Assembly: GCF_023684385.1 (NCBI RefSeq)
Contig: NZ_JAGSOJ010000002.1
Span: forward strand, 1-64,000
Direction: 5' to 3'
DNA: 64,000 nucleotides
Source of the DNA: Oceanirhabdus seepicola
Lineage (GTDB): Bacteria > Bacillota > Clostridia > Clostridiales > Clostridiaceae
This document shows positions 26,028 through 35,658 of the stretch, one piece after another (the stretch's first letter is position 1; every line of letters begins with the position of its first letter). Position numbers and translations under genes: made by a program. The notes under the pieces are model-generated. The model worked only from the letters and a program-made list of their open reading frames with translations. It was not told the DNA's origin and ran no database searches.

Positions 26028-26687
26028 TTGGATAAGGGGTCTGCAAATAATCAAATGGCTCTTCGAGAATACTATTTTCAACAGTATAAAAATATACTTG
26101 ATGAAGAATTAGTATTTAAGGCAAAAGAAGGGGACAAAAAAGTAGAAGAATATTTAATTCAAAAATATCAAAGTTTTGTTAAATCTAAGGCTAAATCTTA
26201 TTTTTTGATTGGTGCTGATAAAGAAGATATTTACCAAGAAGGAATGATAGGTTTATATAAAGCTATCAGAGATTTTAAGCCAGATAAACTTTCGTCTTTT
26301 AAAGCCTTTGCGGAGTTGTGTATAACAAGACAGATAATAACAGCCATTAAAACAGCTACTAGACAAAAGCATATACCACTTAACACCTATGTTTCTCTTA
26401 ATAAACCAATATATGATGAAGAATCAGATAGAACACTTTTAGATATTTTATCAGGTGTTAAAGTAACTGATCCAGAAGAGTTGGTTATAAGTGCTGAGGA
26501 AGTTAGTCATATTGAACATGAAATAGGTGAGGTATTATCTGACCTAGAAATGGAAGTCCTTATGGCGTATCTTGACGGAAAATCATATCAAGAAATTGCA
26601 TGTGATTTAGATAGACATTCCAAGTCAATAGATAATGCTCTTCAGAGAGTTAAAAGAAAGCTTGAAAAATGTCTAGACAAAAGATAA
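26028..26687 (+). CDS. sigH: SigH (Spo0H) stationary-phase/sporulation sigma factor
   Basis: The 219-residue sigma-70-family protein has region 2 (about 25-105, with EDIYQEGMIGLYKAI and the -10 recognition helix) and region 4 (about 155-210, LSDLEMEVLMAYLDGKSYQEIA). Its position before rpmG-secE-nusG matches Spo0H. It directs early sporulation genes in spore formers. The start is TTG 26028, preceded by GAGAGGGG. Unlike Bacillus, a tRNA-Thr and tuf gene separate it from rpmG. No terminator is obvious after it. Confidence 0.95.
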   Translation: MDKGSANNQMALREYYFQQYKNILDEELVFKAKEGDKKVEEYLIQKYQSFVKSKAKSYFLIGADKEDIYQEGMIGLYKAIRDFKPDKLSSFKAFAELCITRQIITAIKTATRQKHIPLNTYVSLNKPIYDEESDRTLLDILSGVKVTDPEELVISAEEVSHIEHEIGEVLSDLEMEVLMAYLDGKSYQEIACDLDRHSKSIDNALQRVKRKLEKCLDKR

Positions 26688-26695
26688 AATCCTTA

Positions 26696-26723
26696 TTGAC
26701 AAATCTATGATTTATAGTAAAAT
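26696..26723 (+). promoter_or_regulatory. Promoter of tRNA-Thr-tuf
   Basis: TTGACA (26696-26701), a 16-base spacer and TAAAAT (26718-26723), 63 bases before the tRNA. Confidence 0.75.
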
Positions 26724-26785
26724 TAATAATTAGTTTGAGGTATTATTTATTCGCTTTCTCTTAAACCCATAGTTGAGTTCTAAAT

Positions 26786-26861
26786 GCCCATGTGGCTCAG
26801 ACGGTAGAGCGTCACCTTGGTAAGGTGGAGGTCGCCGGTTCAAGTCCGGTCGTGGGCTCCA
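26786..26861 (+). tRNA. tRNA-Thr (GGT)
   Basis: The acceptor GCCCATG pairs with CGTGGGC (one T-G), with discriminator T and encoded CCA. The anticodon stem TCACC/GGTGG holds loop TTGGTAA, anticodon GGT. It lies 75 bases before tuf and is probably co-transcribed with it. Confidence 0.95.
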
Positions 26862-26936
26862 GTATGGTTAACTGGACTATGAGTTGGAGAAAGATGAATA
26901 GAAATATATATATACAATTTGAAGGAGGAATAAAAA

Positions 26937-28118
26937 ATGGCTAAAGCAAAGTTTGAAAGAAGTAAGCCGCACGTAAATATAGGAACAATTGGTCACGTTG
27001 ACCACGGTAAGACTACAACTACAGCAGCTATCACAATGACATTAGCAAAAGCTGGTGGAGCAGAAGTAATGAACTATGATCAAATAGATAAAGCTCCAGA
27101 AGAAAAAGAAAGAGGAATCACAATCAACACTGCACACGTTGAGTACGAGACTGAGAACAGACACTACGCACACGTAGACTGTCCAGGACACGCTGACTAT
27201 GTTAAGAACATGATTACAGGAGCAGCTCAAATGGATGGAGCTATCTTAGTAGTATCTGCTGCAGATGGTCCAATGCCACAAACAAGAGAACATATCCTTC
27301 TTGCATCAAGAGTAGGTGTTGAACATATCGTAGTATTCTTAAACAAAGCTGACCAAGTAGATGACGAAGAGTTATTAGAGTTAGTAGAAATGGAAGTAAG
27401 AGAATTATTAAGCGAATATGGATTTGACGGAGACGAATGTCCAGTAGTTAGTGGATCATCATTAATGGCAATCGAAAAAGGTGAAGATGCATGTATCTTC
27501 GAACTTATGGCTGCAGTAGATGAGTGGATTCCAACTCCAGAGAGAGATACAGATAAGACATTCTTAATGCCTATCGAGGACGTATTCACAATCACTGGAA
27601 GAGGTACAGTTGTTACTGGAAGAGTTGAAAGAGGAGTTCTTAATACAGGAGACGAATTAGAAATCGTTGGTATTAAAGAAGAGAAAATGAAGTCTGTATG
27701 TACAGGAGTAGAGATGTTCAGAAAGATTCTTGACTCTGCAATGGCTGGAGACAACATAGGAGCATTATTAAGAGGTGTTCAAAGAGCAGAAGTACAAAGA
27801 GGGCAAGTATTATGTAAGCCTGGTACAGTAAGCCCACACATGAAGTTTGTAGGTCAAGTATATATACTTAAAAAAGAAGAGGGTGGAAGACATACTCCAT
27901 TCTTCAATGGATATAGACCACAGTTCTACTTCAGAACTACAGATGTAACTGGTACAGCTAACCTTCCAGAAGGAATGGAAATGGTAATGCCAGGAGACCA
28001 CATTGACATGAACGTTGAGTTAATCACTCCAATCGCTATGGAAGAGGGATTAAGATTCGCAATCAGAGAAGGTGGAAGAACAGTAGGTTCTGGTGTTGTT
28101 ACTAGCATCGTAGAGTAA
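26937..28118 (+). CDS. tuf: Elongation factor Tu, copy 1
   Basis: The 393-residue EF-Tu delivers aminoacyl-tRNA to the ribosome as a GTP complex. G1 is GHVDHGKT (about 19-26), switch I RGITI, G3 DCPGH with the catalytic His, and G4 NKAD. Domains II and III are complete. ATG 26937 follows AAGGAGGAATAAAA. The protein is identical to that encoded at 42896; I count about 13 third-position differences and none that changes an amino acid, indicating ongoing gene conversion. It is transcribed with tRNA-Thr and ends at a terminator. Confidence 0.98.
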   Translation: MAKAKFERSKPHVNIGTIGHVDHGKTTTTAAITMTLAKAGGAEVMNYDQIDKAPEEKERGITINTAHVEYETENRHYAHVDCPGHADYVKNMITGAAQMDGAILVVSAADGPMPQTREHILLASRVGVEHIVVFLNKADQVDDEELLELVEMEVRELLSEYGFDGDECPVVSGSSLMAIEKGEDACIFELMAAVDEWIPTPERDTDKTFLMPIEDVFTITGRGTVVTGRVERGVLNTGDELEIVGIKEEKMKSVCTGVEMFRKILDSAMAGDNIGALLRGVQRAEVQRGQVLCKPGTVSPHMKFVGQVYILKKEEGGRHTPFFNGYRPQFYFRTTDVTGTANLPEGMEMVMPGDHIDMNVELITPIAMEEGLRFAIREGGRTVGSGVVTSIVE

Positions 28119-28148
28119 TATCTAAGTTTATAATTGATTAAGATAAAT

Positions 28149-28176
28149 TTGGACTGGGGTAATACCTAGTCCTTTT
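28149..28176 (+). terminator. Terminator after tuf copy 1
   Basis: The stem pairs 28151-28158 with 28165-28172 (one G-T), has a 6-base loop and is followed by TTTT. Confidence 0.8.
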
Positions 28177-28223
28177 GAAAGTATTAAAAAGCAAAATATA
28201 CTAAAGTGTATAAAAATGTCTAG

Positions 28224-28251
28224 TTGACATGGTGTATAACTTTGTGATAAA
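28224..28251 (+). promoter_or_regulatory. Promoter of rpmG-secE-nusG
   Basis: TTGACA (28224-28229), a 16-base spacer and GATAAA (28246-28251), preceded by TGT as an extended -10. It lies about 70 bases before rpmG. Confidence 0.75.
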
Positions 28252-28321
28252 TTAGGTTAGTAAATAAAAAAGAGATACGAGTATACCAATAATTGGGTTT
28301 AAACTAGGAGGTGTGTTTAAA

Positions 28322-28471
28322 GTGAGAATTAAAGCTACTTTAGCATGTACGGAATGTAAGCAAAGAAACTATGATACTATGAAGAATAAGAAGAACAACC
28401 CTGAGAGAATTGAAATGAAGAAATATTGTAAATTCTGCAAGCAACATACACTACACAGAGAAACTAAGTAG
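28322..28471 (+). CDS. rpmG: Ribosomal protein L33 (zinc form)
   Basis: The 49-residue protein is read from GTG 28322 ([19 protein letters not shown]) and ends HTLHRETK. The paired CxxC motifs Cys9/12 and Cys36/39 identify the zinc-binding C+ type of large-subunit protein L33. GGAGGTG lies 9 bases upstream. It leads the classic rpmG-secE-nusG cluster, 29 bases before secE. Confidence 0.96.
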   Translation: MRIKATLACTECKQRNYDTMKNKKNNPERIEMKKYCKFCKQHTLHRETK

Positions 28472-28500
28472 GTATAATTATATATGGGGATGTGAATAGA

Positions 28501-28731
28501 ATGGCTGTAAATGGGAAAGTGAAAAAAAACGAAAACAAGACAGCTAACAAAGGAAGTTTGGCTTTTTTTAAGAACACTAAAGCGGAATTCAAGAGAATTA
28601 CATGGGCTCCAAAGAAAGATGTTAAAAAAGCACTAGGGGCAGTTGCTTTATGCTGTACTTTTTATGTTTTATTAATTTCTCTTTGTGACAGTGTATTCAT
28701 GAAGATGTTTGGTGTGATTTTTGGTCAATAA
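28501..28731 (+). CDS. secE: SecE, preprotein translocase subunit
   Basis: The 76-residue protein has a basic cytoplasmic N-terminus, the conserved amphipathic segment AEFKRITWAPKKDVKKA (about 28-44) and one C-terminal membrane helix (about 46-70). It clamps SecY in the SecYEG channel; secY is at 53696. ATG 28501 is chosen because GGGGATG lies about 8 bases upstream, whereas an in-frame GTG at 28492 is too close to that site. It lies between rpmG and nusG, as in most bacteria. Confidence 0.95.
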   Translation: MAVNGKVKKNENKTANKGSLAFFKNTKAEFKRITWAPKKDVKKALGAVALCCTFYVLLISLCDSVFMKMFGVIFGQ

Positions 28732-28766
28732 CGTAAAAGGAGGTAGGGCGGTAGTCCTTGGAAATT

Positions 28767-29291
28767 ATGAATGAAAACAATGCAAAGTGGTATGTAGCGC
28801 ATACGTACTCGGGATATGAAAACAAAGTTAAAGCTAATATCGAAAAGACAATAGAGAATAGAAATCTTCATGAGTTGTTTTTTGACATCGTTGTTCCTAT
28901 GGAGGAACAAGTTGAAATTAAAGATGGTAAGAAAAAAGTAACTCAAAAAAAGGTTTTCCCTGGGTATGTCATGGTAAAAATGATCATGACTGATGAGTCG
29001 TGGTATGTAGTTAGAAATACTCGCGGAGTTACAGGATTTGTAGGTCCAGGATCTAAGCCGGTTCCTCTTACTGACGAAGAAGTTAAGATTATGGGAATTA
29101 AAGAAAAAATTGTTGAGGTTGATTTTGAGGTTGGTGACAGTGTAAGAATAGTAACGGGTCCGTTAGAAAACTTTGTTGCATTAGTACAAGAAATTAACCT
29201 TGAAAAACAAAAAATAAAAGGATTAGTCGACATGTTTGGCAGGGAAACACCTGTTGAACTTGATTTCAATCAAATAAAACATTTAGATTAA
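28767..29291 (+). CDS. nusG: NusG, transcription elongation/antitermination factor
   Basis: The 174-residue protein has an NGN domain (KWYVAHTYSGYENKV, then VFPGYVMVKM and GVTGFVG) and a C-terminal KOW domain (about 123-160, DSVRIVTGPLENF). It binds the polymerase clamp and links to ribosomal S10 or Rho. The start is uncertain: ATG 28767 gives the usual MNENNAKWYV N-terminus, but the strong AAAAGGAGGT ends 22 bases upstream. An in-frame TTG at 28758 is nearer (13 bases) and would add three residues. Confidence 0.94.
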   Translation: MNENNAKWYVAHTYSGYENKVKANIEKTIENRNLHELFFDIVVPMEEQVEIKDGKKKVTQKKVFPGYVMVKMIMTDESWYVVRNTRGVTGFVGPGSKPVPLTDEEVKIMGIKEKIVEVDFEVGDSVRIVTGPLENFVALVQEINLEKQKIKGLVDMFGRETPVELDFNQIKHLD

Positions 29292-29321
29292 TGTACTTAT
29301 GCAAGGGAAATCCTTTGCTAA

Positions 29322-29351
29322 GTGGGAGGATTAAAAATCCGCATTTACCAC
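29322..29351 (+). promoter_or_regulatory. L1-binding-type mRNA element before rplK
   Basis: GTGG-GA-GGATT...AATCC-GCATTTA-CCAC forms two stacked short helices with an asymmetric internal loop. The same plan recurs at 29814-29840 before rplA. This matches the known arrangement where L1 represses its own operon. Confidence 0.7.
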
Positions 29352-29370
29352 AAATCAGGAGGTGTAACAC

Positions 29371-29796
29371 ATGGCTAAAAAAATTACAGGCTATATTAAA
29401 CTTCAATTACCAGCAGGGAAAGCTACACCAGCACCACCAGTAGGGCCAGCATTAGGTCAACACGGTGTTAATATTATGGCTTTCACTAAGGAGTTTAACG
29501 CAAAAACTGCAGATCAAGCAGGAATGATTATTCCAGTTGTTATAACAGTTTATCAGGACAGATCATTCACGTTTATCACTAAGACTCCACCAGCTCCAAT
29601 TCTAATCAAGAAAGCTATTGGTTTAGAAAGTGGATCAGGAGAGCCAAACAAAAATAAAGTTGGTAAGATAACTAAAGCGCAAATTAAAGAAATAGCTGAG
29701 ATTAAAATGCCAGACTTGAATGCTGCTTCAATAGAGACTGCTATGAGCATGATCGAAGGTACAGCAAGAAGTATGGGTGTTGAAGTAGTAGAATAG
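29371..29796 (+). CDS. rplK: Ribosomal protein L11
   Basis: The 141-residue protein is of standard length. The N-terminal domain contains the Pro-rich segment [18 protein letters not shown], the site of thiopeptide contact, and the C-terminal domain binds the GTPase-associated 23S r[22 protein letters not shown] residues are intact. ATG 29371 follows CAGGAGGTG. It is co-transcribed with rplA, and an L1-type element precedes each gene. Confidence 0.97.
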   Translation: MAKKITGYIKLQLPAGKATPAPPVGPALGQHGVNIMAFTKEFNAKTADQAGMIIPVVITVYQDRSFTFITKTPPAPILIKKAIGLESGSGEPNKNKVGKITKAQIKEIAEIKMPDLNAASIETAMSMIEGTARSMGVEVVE

Positions 29797-29813
29797 GTAT
29801 AATGCCCAATAAA

Positions 29814-29840
29814 GTGGGAGGTTGTAACCGTTAATACCAC
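29814..29840 (+). promoter_or_regulatory. L1-binding-type mRNA element before rplA
   Basis: GTGG-GA-GGTT-GT-AACC-GTTAATA-CCAC has the same two-helix plan as the element before rplK. It ends 4 bases before the rplA ribosome binding site. Confidence 0.75.
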
Positions 29841-29856
29841 GAAGGAGGATAGAATA

Positions 29857-30552
29857 ATGGCTAAAAAAGGTAAGAATTACGTAGAGAGTGCTAAAATAGT
29901 TGATAGAAACACACTATACACACCAGCAGAAGCTATTGAATTAGTTCAAAAAACAGCGAAGGCTAAGTTTGATGAAACTATTGAGCTTCATGTTAAACTT
30001 GGGGTAGATCCAAGACACGCAGATCAACAAGTAAGAGGTGCTGTTGTACTTCCACACGGAACAGGTAAAACTGTTAGAGTTTTAGTTTTTGCTAAAGGTG
30101 AAAAAGCTAAAGAAGCTGAAGCAGCAGGAGCAGATTTTGTTGGATCAGATGAATTAGTAGCTAAAATTCAGCAAGGTTGGTTTGGATTTGATGTTGCTGT
30201 TGCAACACCAGATATGATGGGTGTTGTTGGTAGAATAGGTAGAGTATTAGGACCTAAAGGTTTAATGCCGAACCCTAAATCAGGAACAGTAACTTTTGAT
30301 GTTGAAAAAGCTATTAATGATATAAAAGCTGGTAAGGTTGAATATAGAGTTGATAAGACTTCTATCGTTCACGTACCAATTGGAAAGAAATCTTTTGATG
30401 GTGAGAAGCTTTCAGAAAACTTCCAAACGTTAATGGGAGCATTAGTTAAAGCTAAACCAGCAGCAGCAAAAGGTCAATACGTTAAGTCTGTTAGCGTTGC
30501 TAGCACAATGGGACCTGGAATTAAAATTAACCCAACAAAGATATTAGATTAA
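29857..30552 (+). CDS. rplA: Ribosomal protein L1
   Basis: The 231-residue two-domain protein forms the L1 stalk that moves E-site tRNA. The conserved signature [26 protein letters not shown] and the C-terminal [10 protein letters not shown] are visible. It also acts as translational repressor of the rplK-rplA mRNA, consistent with the two matching RNA elements upstream. ATG 29857 follows GAAGGAGG. A separate promoter for the rplJ unit follows it. Confidence 0.97.
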   Translation: MAKKGKNYVESAKIVDRNTLYTPAEAIELVQKTAKAKFDETIELHVKLGVDPRHADQQVRGAVVLPHGTGKTVRVLVFAKGEKAKEAEAAGADFVGSDELVAKIQQGWFGFDVAVATPDMMGVVGRIGRVLGPKGLMPNPKSGTVTFDVEKAINDIKAGKVEYRVDKTSIVHVPIGKKSFDGEKLSENFQTLMGALVKAKPAAAKGQYVKSVSVASTMGPGIKINPTKILD

Positions 30553-30566
30553 TTTCGAAATTATTG

Positions 30567-30595
30567 TTGACAAATAAGATTAACTGTAGTATTAT
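30567..30595 (+). promoter_or_regulatory. Sigma-A promoter of rplJ-rplL
   Basis: TTGACA (30567-30572), a 17-base spacer and TATTAT (30590-30595). Confidence 0.85.
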
Positions 30596-30599
30596 AGTT

Positions 30600-30740
30600 A
30601 ATGTTGTTAAGGAAAATTAAAAAATATTCCCTAGACAGTAGGTGTTGAAAAACGTAAGCTATGTCGCCTGCCGAGGATTCCATTGATACTTAATTAATTA
30701 AGATATTTGGTCTCTTCATGTCTATGGAGAGACTTTTTTA
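30600..30740 (+). promoter_or_regulatory. Ribosomal L10 leader with attenuator
   Basis: The leader contains the paired L10-leader segments ccctagacagtaggtg (30630-30645) and cgcctgccgaggattcc (30665-30681). A terminator hairpin follows (GTCTCTTCAT 30710-30719 with ATGGAGAGAC 30724-30733, one T-G) with T6. L10(L12)4 binding to such leaders is known to promote termination. Confidence 0.88.
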
Positions 30741-30772
30741 AATATAAAATAAATTGCAGGGAGGTGTATACA

Positions 30773-31267
30773 GTGGCAGGTAAAAATAGAATGATTAAAG
30801 AAGCTAAGGTTGAAGAAATCAGAGCTACGCTTGAAAAAGCTCAAACAGTAATCTTAACTAATTACCAAGGTCTTACTGTTGAAGAAGACACTCAATTAAG
30901 AAAGCAATTCAGAGAAGCTGGAGTTGAATATAAAGTATTCAAAAACACTTTAGTAAAATTAGCTCTTAAAGAGTTAGGAATTGAAGGTCTTGATGAGCAT
31001 TTAGAAGGACCTGTTTCTATAGCATTAGGATATGAAGATCCTACTGCACCAGGTAGAGTAATCAGTGCTTTCGTGAAAGAACATAAAGCACTAGAATTAA
31101 AAGCAGGTTTAGTTCAAGGTGAAGTTTATGATTTAGAAAAAATCACAGAGTTCGCATCAATACCACCAAAAGAGGTATTACTTGGAAAGTTACTTGGAAG
31201 TTTACAATCACCAATATCAAAGTTTGCATATTTAGTTAAAGCTATCGCTGAGAAAAACGAAGCTTAA
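30773..31267 (+). CDS. rplJ: Ribosomal protein L10
   Basis: The 164-residue protein has an rRNA-binding N-terminal domain and a C-terminal helix that carries L7/L12 dimers at the stalk base. The GTG start at 30773 ([16 protein letters not shown]) is used because GGGAGGTG lies 6 bases upstream; the longer frame starts inside the leader terminator. It is under the L10 leader, so its own product probably limits synthesis. rplL follows after 57 bases. Confidence 0.96.
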   Translation: MAGKNRMIKEAKVEEIRATLEKAQTVILTNYQGLTVEEDTQLRKQFREAGVEYKVFKNTLVKLALKELGIEGLDEHLEGPVSIALGYEDPTAPGRVISAFVKEHKALELKAGLVQGEVYDLEKITEFASIPPKEVLLGKLLGSLQSPISKFAYLVKAIAEKNEA

Positions 31268-31324
31268 TCAGTTAAATATTAATAAAAAAATTGTACGGTA
31301 AAAATATATGGAGGTGCACTAAAA

Positions 31325-31684
31325 ATGACAAGAGAACAAATTATTGAAGCTATAAAAGAAATGTCAGTTATGGAATTAAACGAGTTAGTTAAAGCATGTG
31401 AAGAGGAGTTTGGAGTAAGCGCTGCTGCGCCAGCTGCTGCTGCTGGAGCTGCTGCAGGTGGAGCTGCTGAAAAAACTGAGTTTGACGTAGTTCTTGCTTC
31501 TGCTGGATCAAGCAAAATCAAAGTAATCAAAGCAGTAAGAGAAGTTACTGGTTTAGGATTAAAAGAAGCTAAAGAAATCGTAGATGGAGCTCCTAAGACA
31601 ATCAAAGAAGCTTTAGCTAAAGATGCTGCTGAAGAAATGAAAGCTAAGTTAGAAGAAGTTGGAGCAGTTATTGAATTAAAATAA
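31325..31684 (+). CDS. rplL: Ribosomal protein L7/L12
   Basis: The 119-residue stalk protein has an N-terminal dimerisation domain (1-35), an Ala/Gly-rich hinge (about 36-52) and a C-terminal factor-binding domain with the highly conserved [19 protein letters not shown] segment. It recruits EF-G and EF-Tu. ATG 31325 follows GGAGGTG. A terminator follows, and rpoB has its own promoter. The methyltransferase gene found here in B. subtilis (ybxB) is absent. Confidence 0.98.
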   Translation: MTREQIIEAIKEMSVMELNELVKACEEEFGVSAAAPAAAAGAAAGGAAEKTEFDVVLASAGSSKIKVIKAVREVTGLGLKEAKEIVDGAPKTIKEALAKDAAEEMKAKLEEVGAVIELK

Positions 31685-31698
31685 TAATAGCCGACTAG

Positions 31699-31729
31699 AA
31701 GGGCACTTAATTTAAGTGCCCTTTTTTTT
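31699..31729 (+). terminator. Terminator between rplL and rpoB
   Basis: AAGGGCACTTAA and TTAAGTGCCC form a near-perfect palindrome followed by T8-9. In related operons this site is a partial terminator that sets the rplL-to-rpoB ratio. Confidence 0.92.
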
Positions 31730-31741
31730 ACTTAATACATG

Positions 31742-31770
31742 TTGACAATGAAAAAGAAATATGATAATAT
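31742..31770 (+). promoter_or_regulatory. Promoter of rpoBC
   Basis: TTGACA (31742-31747), a 17-base spacer and TAATAT (31765-31770) preceded by TGa. It leaves a leader of about 150 AT-rich bases before rpoB, in which I see no clear structure. Confidence 0.85.
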
Positions 31771-31926
31771 AGATAATTGCATTGATTTGTTGAAATTTAA
31801 TGTTATTATATTATAAAATATTAGTTTTTTGTGTAATAAAGGGTATTTTGGATAAAAACTAGGGTATAATAATAAGATGTTAATGCAATTAGTGCTGCTA
31901 TTTTACTTAAGCAAGGAGTGAAAGTT

Positions 31927-34900
31927 ATGGTACATCCTATCCAAGTTGGTAAAAGGACCAGAATGAGCTTCTCAAAAGTTCAAGAGGTTACAACTATGCC
32001 AAACCTTATAGAGGTACAGTTGAACTCATACAACTGGTTTCTAGATGCTGGTCTTAAAGAGGTTTTTGACGACATAAATACTATACAGAACTATACAGGT
32101 AATTTAGTGTTAGAATTTGTTGATTACAATTTAGATTATGACAACACGAAGTATGACGTTGAAGAGTGCAAAGATAGAGACTCTACTTTTGCAGCGCCTC
32201 TAAAAGTAAAAGTTAGATTAACTAACAATGAAACTGGCGAAATTAAGGAACAAGAGGTATTTATGGGAGATTTCCCAATAATGACAGAACAAGGTACATT
32301 CGTAATTAATGGAGCTGAAAGAGTAATCGTAAGTCAACTTGTTAGATCACCGGGAGTATATTATAGTTATAATGTTGATAAGACAGGTAAAAAACTATAT
32401 TCTTCAACGATAATTCCTAATAGGGGAGCTTGGTTGGAGTACGAAACGGACTCTAATGACATTATTTATGTAAGAATCGACAAGACAAGAAAACTTCCTA
32501 TAACTGTATTAGCAAGAGCTATGGGGTACGGAAGTGACTTACAGTTAACTCAATTTTTCGGAGAAGAAGAGAGATTAACTGCGTCTATAGAAAAAGACAA
32601 TACAAAGACAGAAGAAGAAGGTCTTTTAGAAATATATAAGAGGTTAAGACCAGGCGAGCCTCCTACTGTTGAAAGTGCTAAAAGTCTTATAAATTCACTA
32701 TTCTTTGATGCTAAAAGATATGATTTATCAAAAGTAGGGAGATATAAGTTTAATAAGAAACTTAGCATAAGTAACAGACTAATAAACCAAATAGCAGCTG
32801 AAAACATTGTGAATCCAGAAACGGGAGAAATAATTGTTGAAGAAGGTGCAAAGATTTCAAGAGAAAGAGCTCAAGAAATCGGAAATTCTGGTATGAATTC
32901 AGTTGATGTTCTTGTAGAAGATAAAATCATAAGAATTATTGGAAATCACTTTGTTGATATAAATCACTTTGTTGATTTTGACGCTACAGAATTGGGTATT
33001 AGAGAATTGGTACATTATCCAACATTAAAAGATATTATGGATAATTGCGAAAATGAAGAAGTATTAAAAGTTGAGATCAAGAAGAATAAAAATAAGTTAG
33101 TTCCTAAGCACATTGTAAAAGATGATATGTTAGCTACTATTAGTTATCAAATTGGTTTAGTATATGGTATCGGTTATTCTGATGACATTGACCACTTAGG
33201 AAATAGAAGATTAAGATCAGTGGGAGAATTGTTGCAAAATCAATTTAGAATTGGTCTTTCAAGAATGGAAAGAGTTATTAAAGAAAGAATGACTATTCAA
33301 GAGCAGGAAGGTATTACACCACAAGGTCTAATAAATATAAGACCAGTTACTGCAGCTATAAAGGAATTCTTTGGAAGTTCTCAATTATCTCAGTTCATGG
33401 ATCAAACTAATCCTCTTTCGGAATTAACTCATAAGAGAAGATTATCTGCACTGGGGCCAGGAGGTCTTTCGAGAGAAAGAGCTGGATTTGAGGTAAGAGA
33501 CGTTCACCACTCTCACTATGGTAGAATGTGTCCTATTGAAACACCAGAGGGACCGAACATTGGATTAATTAACTCTTTGGCGGCGTATGCAAAGGTTAAT
33601 GAATATGGATTTATGGAAACGCCATATAGAGTAATAAAAGATGGTGTGGCTACTGATGAAATAAGATATTTTACAGCGAATGAAGAAGATGGGCACTTGA
33701 TTGCACAGGCTCACGAACCTATTGATGAAAATGGTAAATTTATCGATGATAAAGTTACTGTAAGAGATAAAGAGGAAGCTATTATTGTTCCAGCAACACA
33801 AGTAGATCTAATGGATATATCTCCAAGACAGATCGTATCAGTTGCAACATCTATGATTCCTTTCTTAGAAAATGATGACGCATCCCGTGCGCTGATGGGA
33901 TCAAACATGCAACGTCAGGCGGTTCCGTTATTAAAAGCGGCATCTCCATATGTTGGAACTGGTATAGAGCACAGAGCTGCTGCAGATTCAGGGGTGTTAC
34001 CTAAATCTAAGTATGACGGTGTTGTCGAGTATGTTAGTGCTAATGAAATTAAAATTAGAAGAGATGAATTAGGTATAGTAGATACTTATAATCTATTGAA
34101 ATTTAAGCGTTCAAACCAAGGAACATGCATTAATCAGAGGCCTTTAGTTGAAAAAGGAGAGAAAGTTAAAGCAGGAGATGTTTTAGCTGATGGTCCATCT
34201 ACTGATCTTGGAGAAATCGCACTTGGTAAGAATATCAGAATTGGATTCGTAACTTGGGAAGGTTATAACTATGAGGATGCTATGCTAGTATCTGAGGAAT
34301 TAGTTAGAGAGGATGTGTTCACATCTCTTCATATTGAAGAATATGAATGTGAGGCAAGAGATACTAAGTTAGGACCTGAAGAAATAACAAGAGATATACC
34401 GAATGTTGGAGAAGATGCCCTTAAGGATCTTGATGAAAGCGGAATAATCAGAATAGGTGCTGAAGTTAGATCTGGCGATATACTAGTGGGTAAAGTTACG
34501 CCTAAGGGTGAGACTGAACTGACTGCTGAAGAAAGATTGTTAAGAGCTATCTTTGGTGAAAAAGCTAGAGAAGTTAGAGATACTTCATTAAGAGCTCCGC
34601 ATGGAGAAAATGGTATAATTGTTGATGTTAAGGTGTTTACTAGAGAAAATGGAGATGAGTTATCACCAGGAGTAAACAAATTAGTAAGAGCATATATAGC
34701 ACATAAGAGAAAGATATCAGTAGGAGATAAAATGGCTGGAAGACATGGTAATAAGGGTGTTATATCTAGAATCCTACCAGTTGAAGATATGCCGTTCTTA
34801 CCGGATGGTAGACCAGTACAGCTATGTTTAAATCCTCTAGGGGTTCCTTCTCGTATGAATATCGGTCAGGTATTAGAAGTGCATTTAGGTTGGGCTGCTA

Positions 34901-35637
34901 GCAAGTTAGGGTGGCATATAGCTACTCCAGTATTTGACGGTGCAGTTGAGTCTGATATAAAAGCGTGTCTAGAGAAAGCAGGATATGATGGAGATGGTAA
35001 AACAGTTCTTTATGATGGTAGAACTGGAGAGCCGTTTGAAAATAGAGTAACAGTTGGTATCATGTATATCTTGAAGTTACACCACTTGGTTGACGATAAG
35101 ATGCACGCAAGATCTACAGGACCATATTCTTTAGTAACTCAACAACCATTGGGTGGTAAAGCTCAATTTGGTGGTCAGAGATTTGGTGAGATGGAGGTAT
35201 GGGCTTTAGAAGCATATGGAGCAGCTTACACTCTACAAGAAATTTTAACTGTTAAATCCGACGATGTTGTTGGAAGGGTTAAAACTTATGAGGCAATAGT
35301 TAAAGGTGAAAATATTCCAGAACCAGGAGTTCCAGAGTCTTTCAAAGTTCTTATTAAAGAATTCCAGGCATTATGTATTGATGTTAAAGTGCTTGGTGGG
35401 GACAATGCTGAAATAATACTAAAAGAATCTATTGAAGAAGATGGCGAAGAGCTTGGAGTATATATAGAAGGTAATGAAGATTCTGTGCCTGTAGAAACAG
35501 ATAAAAGCGAAATTGAGGCTAATAGCGTGATAGAAGAAATAGAACCAGATGCAGAAGAATTCACTGAATTAGAATTAGATGACGTATCTTTAAGTAGTAT
35601 TGAATTAGATTTAAACGATGTTACTGATGAACACTAA
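31927..35637 (+). CDS. rpoB: RNA polymerase beta subunit
   Basis: The 1236-residue protein shows all expected segments. The rifampicin pocket (about 483-515; [27 protein letters not shown]) carries the sensitive-type Asp, His and Ser residues. The catalytic-side motif GRHGNKGV is followed by [29 protein letters not shown] sequence. The last 70 or so residues are a highly acidic tail. ATG 31927 follows AAGGAG with a 9-base gap; an in-frame GTG at 31918 abuts the RBS and is rejected. rpoC follows after 21 bases. Confidence 0.98.
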   Translation: MVHPIQVGKRTRMSFSKVQEVTTMPNLIEVQLNSYNWFLDAGLKEVFDDINTIQNYTGNLVLEFVDYNLDYDNTKYDVEECKDRDSTFAAPLKVKVRLTNNETGEIKEQEVFMGDFPIMTEQGTFVINGAERVIVSQLVRSPGVYYSYNVDKTGKKLYSSTIIPNRGAWLEYETDSNDIIYVRIDKTRKLPITVLARAMGYGSDLQLTQFFGEEERLTASIEKDNTKTEEEGLLEIYKRLRPGEPPTVESAKSLINSLFFDAKRYDLSKVGRYKFNKKLSISNRLINQIAAENIVNPETGEIIVEEGAKISRERAQEIGNSGMNSVDVLVEDKIIRIIGNHFVDINHFVDFDATELGIRELVHYPTLKDIMDNCENEEVLKVEIKKNKNKLVPKHIVKDDMLATISYQIGLVYGIGYSDDIDHLGNRRLRSVGELLQNQFRIGLSRMERVIKERMTIQEQEGITPQGLINIRPVTAAIKEFFGSSQLSQFMDQTNPLSELTHKRRLSALGPGGLSRERAGFEVRDVHHSHYGRMCPIETPEGPNIGLINSLAAYAKVNEYGFMETPYRVIKDGVATDEIRYFTANEEDGHLIAQAHEPIDENGKFIDDKVTVRDKEEAIIVPATQVDLMDISPRQIVSVATSMIPFLENDDASRALMGSNMQRQAVPLLKAASPYVGTGIEHRAAADSGVLPKSKYDGVVEYVSANEIKIRRDELGIVDTYNLLKFKRSNQGTCINQRPLVEKGEKVKAGDVLADGPSTDLGEIALGKNIRIGFVTWEGYNYEDAMLVSEELVREDVFTSLHIEEYECEARDTKLGPEEITRDIPNVGEDALKDLDESGIIRIGAEVRSGDILVGKVTPKGETELTAEERLLRAIFGEKAREVRDTSLRAPHGENGIIVDVKVFTRENGDELSPGVNKLVRAYIAHKRKISVGDKMAGRHGNKGVISRILPVEDMPFLPDGRPVQLCLNPLGVPSRMNIGQVLEVHLGWAASKLGWHIATPVFDGAVESDIKACLEKAGYDGDGKTVLYDGRTGEPFENRVTVGIMYILKLHHLVDDKMHARSTGPYSLVTQQPLGGKAQFGGQRFGEMEVWALEAYGAAYTLQEILTVKSDDVVGRVKTYEAIVKGENIPEPGVPESFKVLIKEFQALCIDVKVLGGDNAEIILKESIEEDGEELGVYIEGNEDSVPVETDKSEIEANSVIEEIEPDAEEFTELELDDVSLSSIELDLNDVTDEH

Positions 35638-35658
35638 TAGTGAAGGGAGGATAAACCC

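Noticed and set aside
27227..27757. 176-codon minus-strand frame inside tuf copy 1 (and its twin at 43156-43716)
   Set aside because: It mirrors the biased codon use of tuf; its Ser/Thr-rich product and lack of an RBS mark it as a shadow.
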